Shown: positions 21,999 to 32,719 of the stretch, one piece after another
Numbering within the stretch: position 1 is the first letter of the stretch
Layout: every line of letters begins with the position of its first letter
Assembly: GCF_965638725.1 (NCBI RefSeq)
Contig: NC_134961.1
Span: 7,532,641 to 7,596,640, forward strand
Reading direction: 5' to 3'
DNA from: Aptenodytes patagonicus
Lineage: Eukaryota; Chordata; Aves; Sphenisciformes; Spheniscidae
Length of the DNA: 64,000 nucleotides
The notes under the pieces: model-generated
The model's database searches: none
What the model was told of the DNA's origin: nothing
What the model saw: the letters and a program-made list of their open reading frames with translations, nothing else
Translations under genes and position numbers: made by a program

Positions 21999-24947
21999 AT
22001 GCACCACGCTGGGAGGCTGCACGAGGAACTGCCGATCGACGCTTTCCCACCAGTGGCACACAGCAAAGGAAGGGTTTAACCCAGGAACCCGGAATAGGGT
22101 GCTTGGCGGCTGCTGCCCGATCCCCGTCTGTGTCCCAGAGCACAGGGACGACCCCAGGCAGGACAGGCTGGCAGCCACCGCCTTGGCTGTGAGATGGCAG
22201 CTCACGGGGGACCATGTTTGGAGGTGCTTAAGAGCCACGCGCCGTCCTTGGAGGCTGTGGGAGGGGGTGATGCCGCTTGGGGCACAGAGCGCCAGGCTGC
22301 TGGGGTGCACGGCCGAGGAGGTGGGGCTCCGGTCACAGCACACACCGAGAATTTTAAAGCCGAAATCACACTGCCTAGTCTCTGCTCAGCGAGGAGGGAC
22401 AAACCGCCCCCAAGTGCTTCTCACTTCCCTCTTGAGGGCAAACCAGGGTGGAAACTGCAAGTCTCCCGCTGCTATTTACAGAGGCAGGTTTCCCCTGCAA
22501 AACCCCAAGAACCAGAGGGCAGGGCTGGGACCGTCGCTCCAGGACCATGCTCTGCCACGCTCAAGCAGTGCAGACGATGCTGAAATCATGATTTCCTTTG
22601 CCGTCGGCTTTAGCTCTGCAGTCAAACAGGCCACGGGCTCTGCCGTCTGCCCGGGGCACAGCGCTAGTGGGACGAGTCTGCGCATGGACGGCCACCAGTT
22701 ACATGCAGTCAAAGGTGCATTTTCCCTCCAAGCCCTTGCACCGTGCAACGCCCCCTCCCAGCCATGCCTCTGCCTTCCCGCTCCCTCCCGGGACCCTCCA
22801 CAGGTCTTCCCAGCAGGAGACTCAAGCCCAGCAACGATCCCATCCTTTGCATCAGATGCACGTGCAGAGCCACGACACGTGGCACAGCATTGGTGCTGCA
22901 GTGGCCCTTGTGGCCATGGTGTTCCTCCTCTCCCAGTCCTCGCTCCAAGCCCTGTGGTTCGTCGGATGGTGCCGATGCTGGTTCCCTCCCTCCCATGGGA
23001 GCTGGGACACGATGGGCCACATGCAGCTACTGCAGGGCCGAGCAGCTGCGAGGCGCTGGGTTTCTCTGCTTTGGGCTTTGCTCCCTGTGAGCAGGTTCAG
23101 CCTCCAATGTCCCTGCAATGGACACAGAGCGCTGCGCCCTGCAAGCGGCCTTTTGGTCTCTCTCAGTTGCAGATCACCACGGTAAACACAAAGTAGGAGT
23201 TTTTGAACTGAACGGAAAAACCTTGACGCTGCCCTGCTGATGTTTATAGAAAGTAACAGGTATTGCTTCTTCCTTCCCCCTTCAGCTACTTCTGCAGAAA
23301 GGTCCCACCGGGCTGAGCTGAGTCACTGTCCTGCCGCGTTCCCAGCACCCCTCGCCCCTTCCCGGCAGCACGGCCACGGCCACGGCCACGGCACAGCCCT
23401 GCCCAGCACCTCTGCGGGAGAAGGGGAGAAACCTCCAGAAATGAACGCGCTGCCAGTGGAAAAGGGGAAAACCAGTTTGGCTTTGCTTTCACTAGACATT
23501 CCCTAGGGAGCGTCGTGCCACCGGCCGGGTCTACCCGGGGTATTTTGCTGGTCGGAGGCACCGGGGCAGCCGTGGCAGCAATCGCAGCCCGCTCCCTCCT
23601 GCGCTGGCTGAGCGAGGGCAGACGCTCTCAGCAGCACAGTGCGGTCTGAATCCCACCGCGGAGGCGGCCCTGGGGGTGTCGCTTGGCTGCTCCTTCGCGG
23701 GTTTGCTGATCAAGCCCATTCCACTTGCAGGGTGAGGTGAGATCTAAAAATAAATATACTGCTCTACTCTTGGAGGCTGCCAGCAGCGCAGAGGTAGCTC
23801 TTTCCCTCTGTGAAAACCAAGCTGTGTTATTAATTCTTCATGCACCTCCACTGCCAGCAGCGAGGGCAGCGCCGGGCCCCGAGTCCAGCCGGGACGTCCG
23901 TTGCCCACGCAGGGCAGCACAGGACAGCGCAGCCCTCCTGCAACCCTCCTGCCTCCAAGACACAGATGCACTAGAGAAAAGCAGTGTTTAAAGCATCTTA
24001 CTGGGGCCCACGAGATGCTCTCCATGCCGTGAGCAGGAGACAGGCCAGTGGCAGGGGCTGACCATCCCGCGGACAGGGAAAGACGTTGGTCCCGGCCGGA
24101 GGCAGGGTAAGCCGCAGCGGCTCCAGCAGGCGAGGGTGGCTGGCCCTCGGTGCCGTGCGGCGTCGGTGGGATGCTACCCGCGGGGCTCCGCAGCCGTGAC
24201 ACAGAGACCCAGGGAGGGGGACTTGCTCCTCTCCACCTGCAGCCCCACGCGGTGGCATCCCCTGTGGCTGCATGGCCTTTTGCTCTGACATAGCTGCTCC
24301 TCTGCAAAGCCCAGGAAAGCAATAACCCACAGGGTCGCCCGCTGGCTCTCCTGACCCATGATAACCGTCTCCTCTACAGAGCAAAACGCGCTTCTCTGCA
24401 GAAGGAATTATCCCATTGCAGCCAGGCAACGCAAGGGCAGGTGCTGCAGAGTCCCCACCACTGCGAGCCCCTCTGCAACGTGGCCCTCCCCACACCCGGC
24501 GACACACCGCCCCGCAGGGTGCCTCCCTCCCCGGCCCCCCGAGCCCCGGCAGCCCAGGGACGCCCGACAAGCCAATGCAATGCGCTCTGCGTGCGGCCGA
24601 TTTGCATCAAAGGGATAAGGGGAAACCCCAGGAAACGCATGGCCCAGGCATTAATCAAATCTCTCTCTAATAATAAACCTCCCGAGCAATGTGCGGGTTC
24701 GGGGCTGGAGCTCGCAGTGCAATGGCAGGAGCCGAGGGGGACTAGACACCGCGGGAGAGTCAAACGTGAGTTACCCCACGGAGGGGCTGCGCGGAGAGAT
24801 GGGGGTGAGGGGCTTGTCAGTGCCAGGGCTCAGGGCCACAGCGACATTTCCAGAGTGCTGGCAGGGAGCGGAAGGTCTCCCCGGGCTCTCGCTGGAGGAG
24901 CAGAGCCACCACAAAGTGCTTCCACCCTGCTGAAGACGGTCAGTGCC

Positions 24948-25023
24948 ATGGGGCTGGAGATGAAACAGTCACTTAATGCTTTGGACGAGGGGTCCATAGG
25001 GGAGCTCGGGGTGCTGGTCCCTG
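24948..25023 (+). CDS. Weak candidate for TNFRSF13B coding exon 1
   Basis: An ATG in a good context (GTGCCATGG) opens 25 codons and ends at CCTG|GTGGGT, leaving one base. That is exactly the phase needed by the acceptor at 27083. The frame reads MGLEMKQSLNALDEG and so on, without a signal peptide, as expected for the type III protein TACI. The human first coding exon is similarly short (about 20 residues) and poorly conserved, so similarity cannot confirm this. Many chance ATG-to-donor stretches of this kind exist. Confidence 0.2.
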
Positions 25024-25330
25024 GTGGGTGCAGAGGCAGAGGGGGAAACGCAGCCGGCTCTGCTGGAAAATGCGTGGCTGCAAAGCCCGGCTGCGCCGTG
25101 CCGGGAGCACCACGCACACCTTGAGGCTCCCCGGGGAGGGGAGCTCAGCCATCGGGCAGGATTTTTCCTAGATGGGGCTGAACACCCGGCTTGGACCTGC
25201 CCTCGCAGCAGAGCAGCAGCGGGGAAGGAGCTGCCCAGCCTGCAGCCGCCAAGCTCAGACACCGCCCCAAATCTCCGTTTCCCATGCAGTTATCCCACGT
25301 GAAACCCCACCGTAGCTCAAGGATGGCCAG

Positions 25331-25401
25331 GCTCACCGCCATCCCCAGGGCTCGCCGCCATCCCCAGGGCTCGCCGCCATCCCCAGGGCTCGCCGCCATC
25401 C
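25331..25401. repeat. 19-bp tandem repeat, about 3.7 copies
   Basis: The unit GCTCGCCGCCATCCCCAGG starts at 25331 (with one A for G), 25350, 25369 and 25388. The copies are almost identical, so the array is recent. Confidence 0.95.
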
Positions 25402-27082
25402 GTGGGGGTCTGCTCTTTCTTCACTTTGGGTACAAAATATCTTCAAAGATGCATCTGAGGAAAGCACCGGCCTGAGCCTCGCTCTGCCCTGGGGAATGTC
25501 TTCAGTCAGCTCGATAGAAAGTAATTATTTAATTTTATAGCAATGTTAATTGAACGAGTGGAACTATACGGCCAGCATCCCTGTGCAGAGTGGATTTATC
25601 CCTGACAATGGGAGGGTTTTACATGTGCTGCCCCAGGTAGAGGCCAATTCACAGCAGGCAGCGGAGGAAGCCCGTCCTCAGCCCCTCTGCAGGGAAGGTG
25701 CTGTGTGGGCAACGGCAGGACAGACGGACATGCAAAGTGCCCGACTGCTGCACGCTCCCAAGTGTTAGAGAGAGAGAAGGAGAGATCCCCACCAGAGTAC
25801 AGGGGGGTTTCGATATAAAAATCAAAGTTTGGCTTTGCAACGGCTGTGGTGCAGAGGCTCCGGCCGAGGCAATGTGCAGCCTTTGGGCATGCAGAGGCCA
25901 GCGCCGTGCTGCGGCATCAGGGAGTTTTAAACCTTTTGGGTCCTGTCAGCACCGGCAGGAAACAGCTGTGGCTCCCCGGCACGGCTCCGCAGAGGGATGT
26001 GGTTGCCCACGAGCCCTCTCGGTCAGCAAACGGCACATTTCTGCCGCGGCCGCCCTCGTGCTGGGTTAGCGCTTCGTGCAGTTGCTCGGTCGCGCCTGCC
26101 GCAGACCCGGCGTGCGGCGCCGGCAGGTACTGCTGGGCAGCGGGGGGTCAGCAGGGGCATGGCCAGGGACCGAGACCATCGCTTGGGTTGCCTCCAAGGC
26201 CAAACCCTGCGGTGGCACAGGTGAGGCTGCAGACAGAGATATGCAGCACCCAAAGATGGGGACATGCACAAAGATTTCAGCTGCTAATAAGTAAATGCTC
26301 ATTAGCAAGCTAATTCTTACAATTGTAAGTTGTTGGCTAGGTTTTTGTGCTGCTGAGGGCTGCTGCCGATGCCTCGCTCCTGTGCCTTCGGCATCACATC
26401 CAGCCCACGCAGGCACAGGGTGCACCGTGGCAGGGGAGGATGGGACGAACGGCTTCTCGCGGGGAGAAGAGCACGTCCACCTCCAGGTGTCCCAGCTGGC
26501 GCTGGTTAAACCAGCGCTTAAAGCTCTCCCAGAGAGACGTCCCTCCTTCTGCTGCTTAGGGGACTTTTACACATCAAAATCGGGTTTCGTTATGATGCCA
26601 GAAACCAAAGGGAGATGTCAGAAATTATGCACAGGATGGCACGAACCGCCCCGACACCACAGAGGAATTCAGAAGTTTCCAGAATTAAAAATTGTTTCAG
26701 AAGGCGTTGCCAGTGGTCATTCTGGTCGTATTGCTGTTATTTTCAGAAAAGCATATAAAGACAGGAGTGGTTCCCACCGTTCTTACTCCCGCAGGCAGTT
26801 GCGTGCATCCCCAGACCCTCAGGGCGCAGCCCAGGGCCACCTATAAGCCGGGGTGGTCACCCTGCATGTCCCCAGGGACCGGCACAGGACACGCTCATGT
26901 AGGGTTACAATTTGAAGGGCTTGCTAAGCCTGAAGCAGATTTTGCTGTATGGTCTTGCCCGAGCCTAGGACCAGAGAGGGCTGGGGCACAGCCGGGCATC
27001 CCCCTGCGAGGTGTCCCAGCCCTAGCAAAGGGACGAGGTGGCTGCAGGGCCACCCCGTACCTACTTGCCTCCCGTTCCGCAG

Positions 27083-27223
27083 CCATGGATGGGACGCACA
27101 TCGGGTGGGATGCCATGAACAACTGCACCGATCAGCAGTACTGGGACACCCTCGTCTGCCAGTGCATCCCCTGCAGCCTCGTATGCGGCCGGCCCACAGT
27201 GAGGAGGTGTGCTGCCCTGTGCG
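27083..27223 (+). CDS. TNFRSF13B: TNFRSF13B exon with CRD1
   Basis: The exon starts after a good acceptor (CCGTTCCGCAG|CC) and ends at TGCG|GTGAGT, phase 1. It encodes MDGTHIGWDAMNNC, then QQYWDTLV and the rest of a TNFR-type cysteine-rich domain ending AALC. The human counterpart is AMRSCPEEQYWDPLL. The ATG at 27085 has an excellent Kozak context and could itself be a start, but the acceptor and the 14-residue match in length to the human exon 2 lead-in suggest an upstream exon. One cysteine more than the normal six is present (residue 25). Confidence 0.93.
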
Positions 27224-30200
27224 GTGAGTGTCGGGCGGCCGGTCGTGGGCACCGTGGGGCTGTAGCCTGAGCGGCCGTCCTTGGACCGAGCAGGCCGCGA
27301 TGGGGCAAAGCTGGGAGGGGAAATCAGGCCGTGGGATGAACCACAGGGCAGGTGCCGAGCCAGCTCAGCTTAACAGAGCTTGAAGCCAAAAACGCTGGGG
27401 AACGGGACAGCTTCTCAGTGATGGGCTGGGTCTGGCAACAGCTCAGCACAGAACAGGATCAAGTTGTCCACGTCTCTGTAGCTCTCCTTTCTGGGGTCAC
27501 AGGGAACCTTCCCAGAGCTGCATCAACACTCATATCCCCCATCGGTGACACCCCACCCTCCAAAGGCAGGGCCTTGAGATACATCAGGTTCAGTTGATGT
27601 GGATAATTATAAACTCAAGCTGTACGTTTGCAAGGCTGTACTGTGAGCCCTGTGCTGGGGCAGGCATCAAGGTGCGGTAATAACAGGTGAGGAGGAAGAG
27701 AGACAGATGCATTTTGCACCCAAACCCTGTACACAACCCTGTGCATGGCCCCTTCCCTCCCCAGCGAGCTGTGGTCTAGGACTGCTGCACCCTGTCCTAG
27801 GGCACAGGGGACCCAGCCCTGTGCCACGGCTGCGTGCAGCGACAAGTCACGTCTCCCTGTTGAGGATAGGAGATGCCATCCCCGGGGTCCCGAGCCAGTG
27901 CTCAGGCAGGTTTTGGCGTGACCCGAAAAGCCGTGCAAGCCCCAGGGCGGCAGCAGCTCTAAGAACAGCAACCAGGAGCTTGCTGCCGCAGGTGGGTTAC
28001 GGCTGCACACGTCTGGCTGCATACCGTCCCCTCCCCACGCAGCTGCCAGCAGATGCCTTTCCCCAGTATTCATCATACGGCCAAACACCGCTGCAAATCC
28101 CGTGGATCTGTCACCCTGCCAGCCCTGGAGAGGTTGGCAACACTTAGAGCAGCGTGCAGGTCTCGTTCTGCGCCTGTCGGAGCCGTGAGTTCGTTCAGAG
28201 CGGCCGCAGGCTCGTCCTCGCACGAACCCAGGCACCGAGGGCGGTGGGAGGGCGGTGGTTTGGGAGCCTCGTGCTCAAATGACAAGGGAGGAGGACGTGC
28301 TCAGGACACCGCGTTCGTCTCCCTCTCCTCCTGCAGAGTCCATGGACTGCAACAGGAGAACCGGCTTCTACTACGACGAGCTCCTGAAAAACTGCATCAA
28401 CTGCACCACGGTCTGCGGGCAGCACCCGAAGCAATGCGCCCCGTCCTGCGAAAGTAAGGCCACGCGCGAGGGCTGGCAGAGCGGGGATGCGGGGCAGGGC
28501 CCCCCAGGGCCGGGCTGGAAGAGGAGCCAGGTTACGGGACTGAAGCTAGGAAAGGGACAGCAAACCCCGCTCTCTTCATCCTGGGAGGTTGTGTGTGTGC
28601 TGCCATTTCACTGGGACCAGGGAAAAGAAAGCCAGGGCAGGGCGTCTGTCTCTCTCCCATTTTCTCCATCATACAGTGCGTTTTCCCTTTTGCGCGTCGG
28701 TGTTTCACAGACCCGTCCTTCGGCTCTACCAGCCAGGGGCAAGATCAGCAGTTGCATTTCCCACCTTGCTGAGCTGCCTCCAGCCCTCGGGGAGGGGGAG
28801 CAGGAGGGGACGGGTTATTTTCCCCGAGATCTACAAGTCCCACATTGGGGTTGAGATGTGATCACTGGAGAAGGGGGAAGGGATCTCCCCTACCTCGCCA
28901 TGGAAGAGAAATGCAAGCAAACAGAGGCGGTGCATAGCTGCTTTCAAATTCTTTCCAAGCAGAGTGCACGAGTACCATTAGCAACACCCTTTCCCTATCA
29001 AAAAGTCAATAGTGTGAAGTGTGTACCCGAGGGGTTTCTAAGCACACCCGTCTCTGCCTGGCCCACAGCAGGTGGCCTGGTGGCCACCCCCCATCTGCCA
29101 GCCACGCTGGTCACGGCCTCGCCGCCCACGGCTGTGCTGGAGCAGAAGGCGTGCGCGGAGCCGGAGCCGTGGCTGGTGGTGTACCTGCTGCTGGGGCTCT
29201 GCCTCTGCACCCTCATCTGCTCCCTGCTCCTGGGCTGGACCCACCTGCGGAGGAAGGGAGAGGTGGTCTCCTGCCAAGCCAGCACTGGGACCTGCCACCG
29301 CAGGGAGGACTCCTCCAAAGGTGAGTGCTGGCTGCACTGGGGGGGCTGGGAGAAGATGGGGAGCTGGTGGTGGACAGGCTCCCAGGTACTGCTGGGAGGG
29401 ACAGAAAGCAGAGCCAGTTCGTAAGAGAGGTAGGGAGAGAAAGCAAACGACATGCAACGCGGTTCAGTCTGAGCCTGGAAGAGGAGCAGGACTGAATCCC
29501 CATGCCCGGATTCTCCATCGTAACCCCCTTCTCAGTCACTCTCTTGCAAAGCCACAGGCACAGCTTCCCGCTGCCACGCAGGGCTGGGCTGAGGGCTGGA
29601 GCTGGAGCTGCACAGTCGACCAGCAATTCTCCAGTCTCTATCCAGAGGCTGAGCCACGGGGAGGAGGAATTGCAAAAAGCCAACCCTCTTCCAGAATGAA
29701 CCACCTGCCCGCTTGCTCCTTGATGCAGCCGGTCTGCTGAATTATCTTGCAGCATCAAAACCTGAAGTTTTAGCCCTGGAACCAGGGGGGCTTCACAAGT
29801 CTTTAGGGAGAAAAGATAGGGAAAGGATTACGTGCAGTAATTCAATATAGAAAAGATGTTTTTATTTTCCCTCCTCCTCTCCTCCCCTGCCTTTAAAAAT
29901 AAAAAGGTCTGTCTACCTATTTATGTATACCCGTACATGTTTACATACATACACTTCAAAGCCAGTCATGCTGGGTGTCAAAAGTCACGGAGAAAAAGCC
30001 CACGAGCTGGTGCGTGGCTCCGAGTCACTCTCCAGCAGCACTGTAATTCATGCCATTCCTATCTGCTTTGGTCGAAGGACACGGTGGCATTGAACGTTCA
30101 CTTTTAAGGGAGGCTGCCAGGTTCAAAGAGATTTACTATGTGCTTTTTAATACCCCTGGTGTAACCTTGCTTATCAGATCTCGGATGACGGAGCAGAGCC

Positions 30201-30944
30201 CTTTGACAGCTAGCGTCCAGCCCGCAGAGCGTCATGGGTCCCTTGTACTGGCCGCGGGCAGCCAGCCTGCCACGCTGCACTCGCTGGAGCTCTGGCACCT
30301 TGCACAGTGCTGCGCCGTTGCATTTGCGTATGCTACAAAAGCAGCATTTAATGAAAAGAAAGTTTACATGTAACGTTATAAATATCACAATTGCTTTAGT
30401 GCTAAACCTCCAGCCTTCCCGTTCGAGGCACTTTCCAATTTCCCCCTCAGATCTCACCTCCCAGGGTGGCAGGACTGGGTGTGAGCATGTAGGTGATGCA
30501 CTACGTACAACACACAGTGCCGAGGGCTTTATCAAAGTGGTGGGAGGCGGATGTCCTCTCCATTTCCAGGACTGGTTCTTTATAGCCTCTAATGCAGCAC
30601 TGCAAAGCACTTCTTGGATAAAAGGTGCTCCTAAAAACGCTTGAGCTAATACACGTAGTTTATTCGCAGATCGTCTCGTGGAAGCGGGCAGCGTTGGTGA
30701 TGGATCCACCGGCAGCAGGGTCCCAGAGCCGGTGGAAACCTGTGGCTTCTGCTTCCCTGGACACGGCTCTGCTGTACAAGAGACCAAATCGTGCCACAGC
30801 ACCTCCTATCATATAGGGGAAAGAGCTGCTCCCTCTCACACGGGGATATGCAGCAGAGGAAGCGCTGGGGCCATTCCCAGCCCTGACGATGGCCACTTCA
30901 AAATCATATGTTCTCCTTCACAAGAGAAGACGCTTATGGCGTGA
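27085..30944 (+). CDS. TNFRSF13B: TNFRSF13B (TACI), coding span (join of 4 exons; exon 1 not located)
   Basis: TACI is a receptor for the TNF ligands BAFF and, where present, APRIL. It acts on B cells in class switching and homeostasis and signals through TRAFs and CAML. The join is 27085-27223, 28337-28453, 29069-29320, 30670-30944, which is 783 nt and 260 residues counting from the in-frame ATG at 27085. CRD1 is about residues 14-46, CRD2 about 51-84, the stalk about 86-119, the membrane segment about 120-142 (with LGLCLC, as in human), and the cytoplasmic tail 143-260 with PEPVETCGFCFP, matching the human TRAF-binding region. There is no signal peptide, as usual for this type III protein. 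An additional 5' exon is likely, because an acceptor precedes the ATG. N-x-T sequons occur at N13 and N68. Confidence 0.92.
27224..28336 (+). other. TNFRSF13B: TNFRSF13B intron between CRD1 and CRD2 exons
   Basis: A GT-AG intron of about 1.1 kb in phase 1. Nothing else was recognised. Confidence 0.85.
28337..28453 (+). CDS. TNFRSF13B: TNFRSF13B exon with CRD2 (ligand-binding)
   Basis: This 117-nt exon has the acceptor CTCCTGCAG|AG and the donor GAAA|GTAAGG, phase 1 at both ends. It encodes CNRRTGFYYDELLKNC, then INCTTVCGQHPKQC and APSC. The block GQHPKQCA is identical to human. YDEL carries the D-x-L motif that in TACI CRD2 contacts BAFF and APRIL. All six expected cysteines are present. Confidence 0.96.
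28454..29068 (+). other. TNFRSF13B: TNFRSF13B intron between CRD2 and membrane exons
   Basis: A GT-AG intron of about 0.6 kb in phase 1, ending in the tandem acceptor. No other feature was seen. Confidence 0.85.
29066..29071 (+). promoter_or_regulatory. TNFRSF13B: Tandem NAGNAG splice acceptor
   Basis: CAGCAG directly precedes the stalk/membrane exon, and either AG keeps the frame. Use of the second site removes one codon. Confidence 0.7.
29069..29320 (+). CDS. TNFRSF13B: TNFRSF13B exon with stalk and membrane segment
   Basis: The exon encodes a Thr/Pro/Ala-rich stalk, then the hydrophobic segment beginning WLVVYLLLGLCLCTLICS, then the basic stop-transfer LRRKG. The donor is AAAG|GTGAGT, phase 1. 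The acceptor is a tandem CAGCAG at 29066-29071, so the exon can begin at 29069 or 29072, both in frame, changing Thr-Gly-Gly to Ser-Gly. The stalk has an extra cysteine (residue 114) near the membrane. Confidence 0.93.
29321..30669 (+). other. TNFRSF13B: TNFRSF13B last intron
   Basis: A 1.35-kb phase-1 intron. If it were retained, the frame would run on for 34 codons to a stop at 29422-29424, which would give a receptor without the TRAF-binding tail. No other content was recognised. Confidence 0.85.
30670..30944 (+). CDS. TNFRSF13B: TNFRSF13B last coding exon (cytoplasmic tail)
   Basis: The acceptor ATTCGCAG|AT precedes the exon. It encodes DRLVEAGSV, a short linker, PEPVETCGFCFPGHGSAVQE and a tail ending PSQEKTLMA before TGA at 30942-30944. 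Human TACI has HAMEAGSP and [20 protein letters not shown] in the same order, so the TRAF-binding motif is kept. Confidence 0.95.
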
Positions 30945-32060
30945 CCGTAGTGAATGTTCCTGCACAGGATCAGAAAGGAGGGATGCTCCCTCTGCCCCCA
31001 AAACACAGCTGCTTCACCCTCCGTTTCCAGTGACCGTATCGGCTTCTACCAGGACCAGCGGACCTGGCACAGTCTTTGCCCAAGGGCTGTAGGCTACAGA
31101 CAGTGCCGTTTTCTTCCACTCAGGAAATGAAATTCTCATTATTCTTGTGCACTCCCAGCGATGGAAGTCGCTTCCCATTTAGCATCTTCCCATTTAGGAA
31201 GTCTTCATCCTCTGACTTGACCTCTGCAGACTCCTCCATGCGTCCCAGTCACTGGGAGCGATGTCTCATTGGGGCTTTTCATCCTGGTTCCACCATCAGC
31301 ATCACTTTGATCCTGGCTCCGCATCAACACCCTTTGCAGAGACAGACTGTGGTGTCCACCAGTCCCCATGGAAGGCACACCTTTCCCTGCTTGAAAACTC
31401 TACCACGTAACACAAGCGGTTCACAAGCAGAGCTGTAAGCATCTCAAACATGGACTCAGACCCAAGAAGTTACTCATGGAAGTTATAATGTCCACTGAAA
31501 GCCACTGCCACGCTCTCAAGAGTGGCGTGTTTTCTGACTTTAACAGACGTTTCTTTACAGGACAGAATATTCAGTAAGGCACAAGGTGTAAAGCTCCACT
31601 GCCAGCTTTCAACACTGCTCGGGAGGGGAGGACAGGTCATGGGTGACGGCGAGGCTTTGCCTTGTGACAGGACACAATGCTGCACAGCAGGAGCTGGGAC
31701 AGGAACCAAAATCCCCGCTGCAATTGGGTTTAAATGTGAAACCTCATCCAAGTCCAAGAACTTTCTAAAAAACTGGATTTATGTACGTCTGGTCAGGGTT
31801 ACTCAAAATAGCTGGTAAAAGCGATGAACCAGCTAGAGATACAGCTGCTTTGAGGGAAGATTTTTATCTGACCTGGCTTTGAAAGCTACTGTGGAAAAAT
31901 GTGGGTTTCGACACGTAACTTGAAGTTCTCATTTTTACTAAAGGAGAGTGTAGGAATTTTTTGCTTGGTGGGAAATCACTCCTGGTAGGAGCTCATCCTC
32001 TCCACTTTCTCAAACTAGAGCTTCAAACTTGGAACAATAAATATGAGTCAATATATGCAC
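30945..32060 (+). other. TNFRSF13B: TNFRSF13B 3'UTR (approximate)
   Basis: This is the region from the stop codon to just past the first good AATAAA. Its end is inferred from the signal, not from transcript data. Confidence 0.55.
32036..32041 (+). promoter_or_regulatory. TNFRSF13B: Poly(A) signal AATAAA, candidate for TNFRSF13B
   Basis: A canonical AATAAA lies about 1.1 kb past the TNFRSF13B stop, with a short G/T-rich stretch (AAATTGGTGCTGGG) about 20-35 bases downstream. Confidence 0.5.
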
Positions 32061-32719
32061 AAATTGGTGCTGGGAAAGTAGACAGCTGGAGAAAGCACGA
32101 GCAGATAGTTATAACAGACTGCCCCCCCCCATATTATGTATTTCTTTAAATGTCAATGTTTTCTTATCACTAGAGAAGGCACCTCCTGGAGGGTGACCAC
32201 GACAAAGCCAGTGCCACGAGCGATGTCCGGTCACAAAGCAGAAAGGCGTTAGGACCACATGAAACCCATTAGAACTAGAAAGTGCAAGAGGTGGTTTAAG
32301 GTGAGGACTAAGAGCCCACGCGTTGGTCCAACAGCTGGTACGTGGGGCAAAGTTTTGCTGTCTTGAATTGCTCCGGGAACCAACCTGACAATTCTCCATC
32401 TCGTTATCCTCGCGTATTGCCTTTCACCTCTTCCCTCTGTCTAGCGAAGTCCTTATCCCGCAGCAGCACAAGGGACGAGTTTTGTATTGTGCTGCATTTG
32501 CATCCGAGGGGAGAAAACAAGCCTTTTCAAAACTGGAATCTCGTTTTACTCAGATGGGTCTCCTAAACACGATGGGTGAGCCCTGAAGGCCACCACCCCA
32601 CGGTGCGATGGGGAGAGCAAGGGCTTACCCATGTGCGCAGAGAACAAAACACAGACCCTGGCCACCAGCAAGCCGCTGGCAGGGTACGGTGTCAGCGGCA
32701 GCCTCCGCTGGCTGGGCCT

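Larger units (their letters stand above)
20001..27082. other. Intergenic DNA upstream of TNFRSF13B
   Basis: This mostly GC-rich stretch has short tandem repeats near 21.92 and 25.33 kb and an AT-rich island near 25.49-25.62 kb. TNFRSF13B's first exon and promoter should be somewhere here. Only a weak candidate exon was found (24948-25023). No other gene is supported. Confidence 0.65.
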
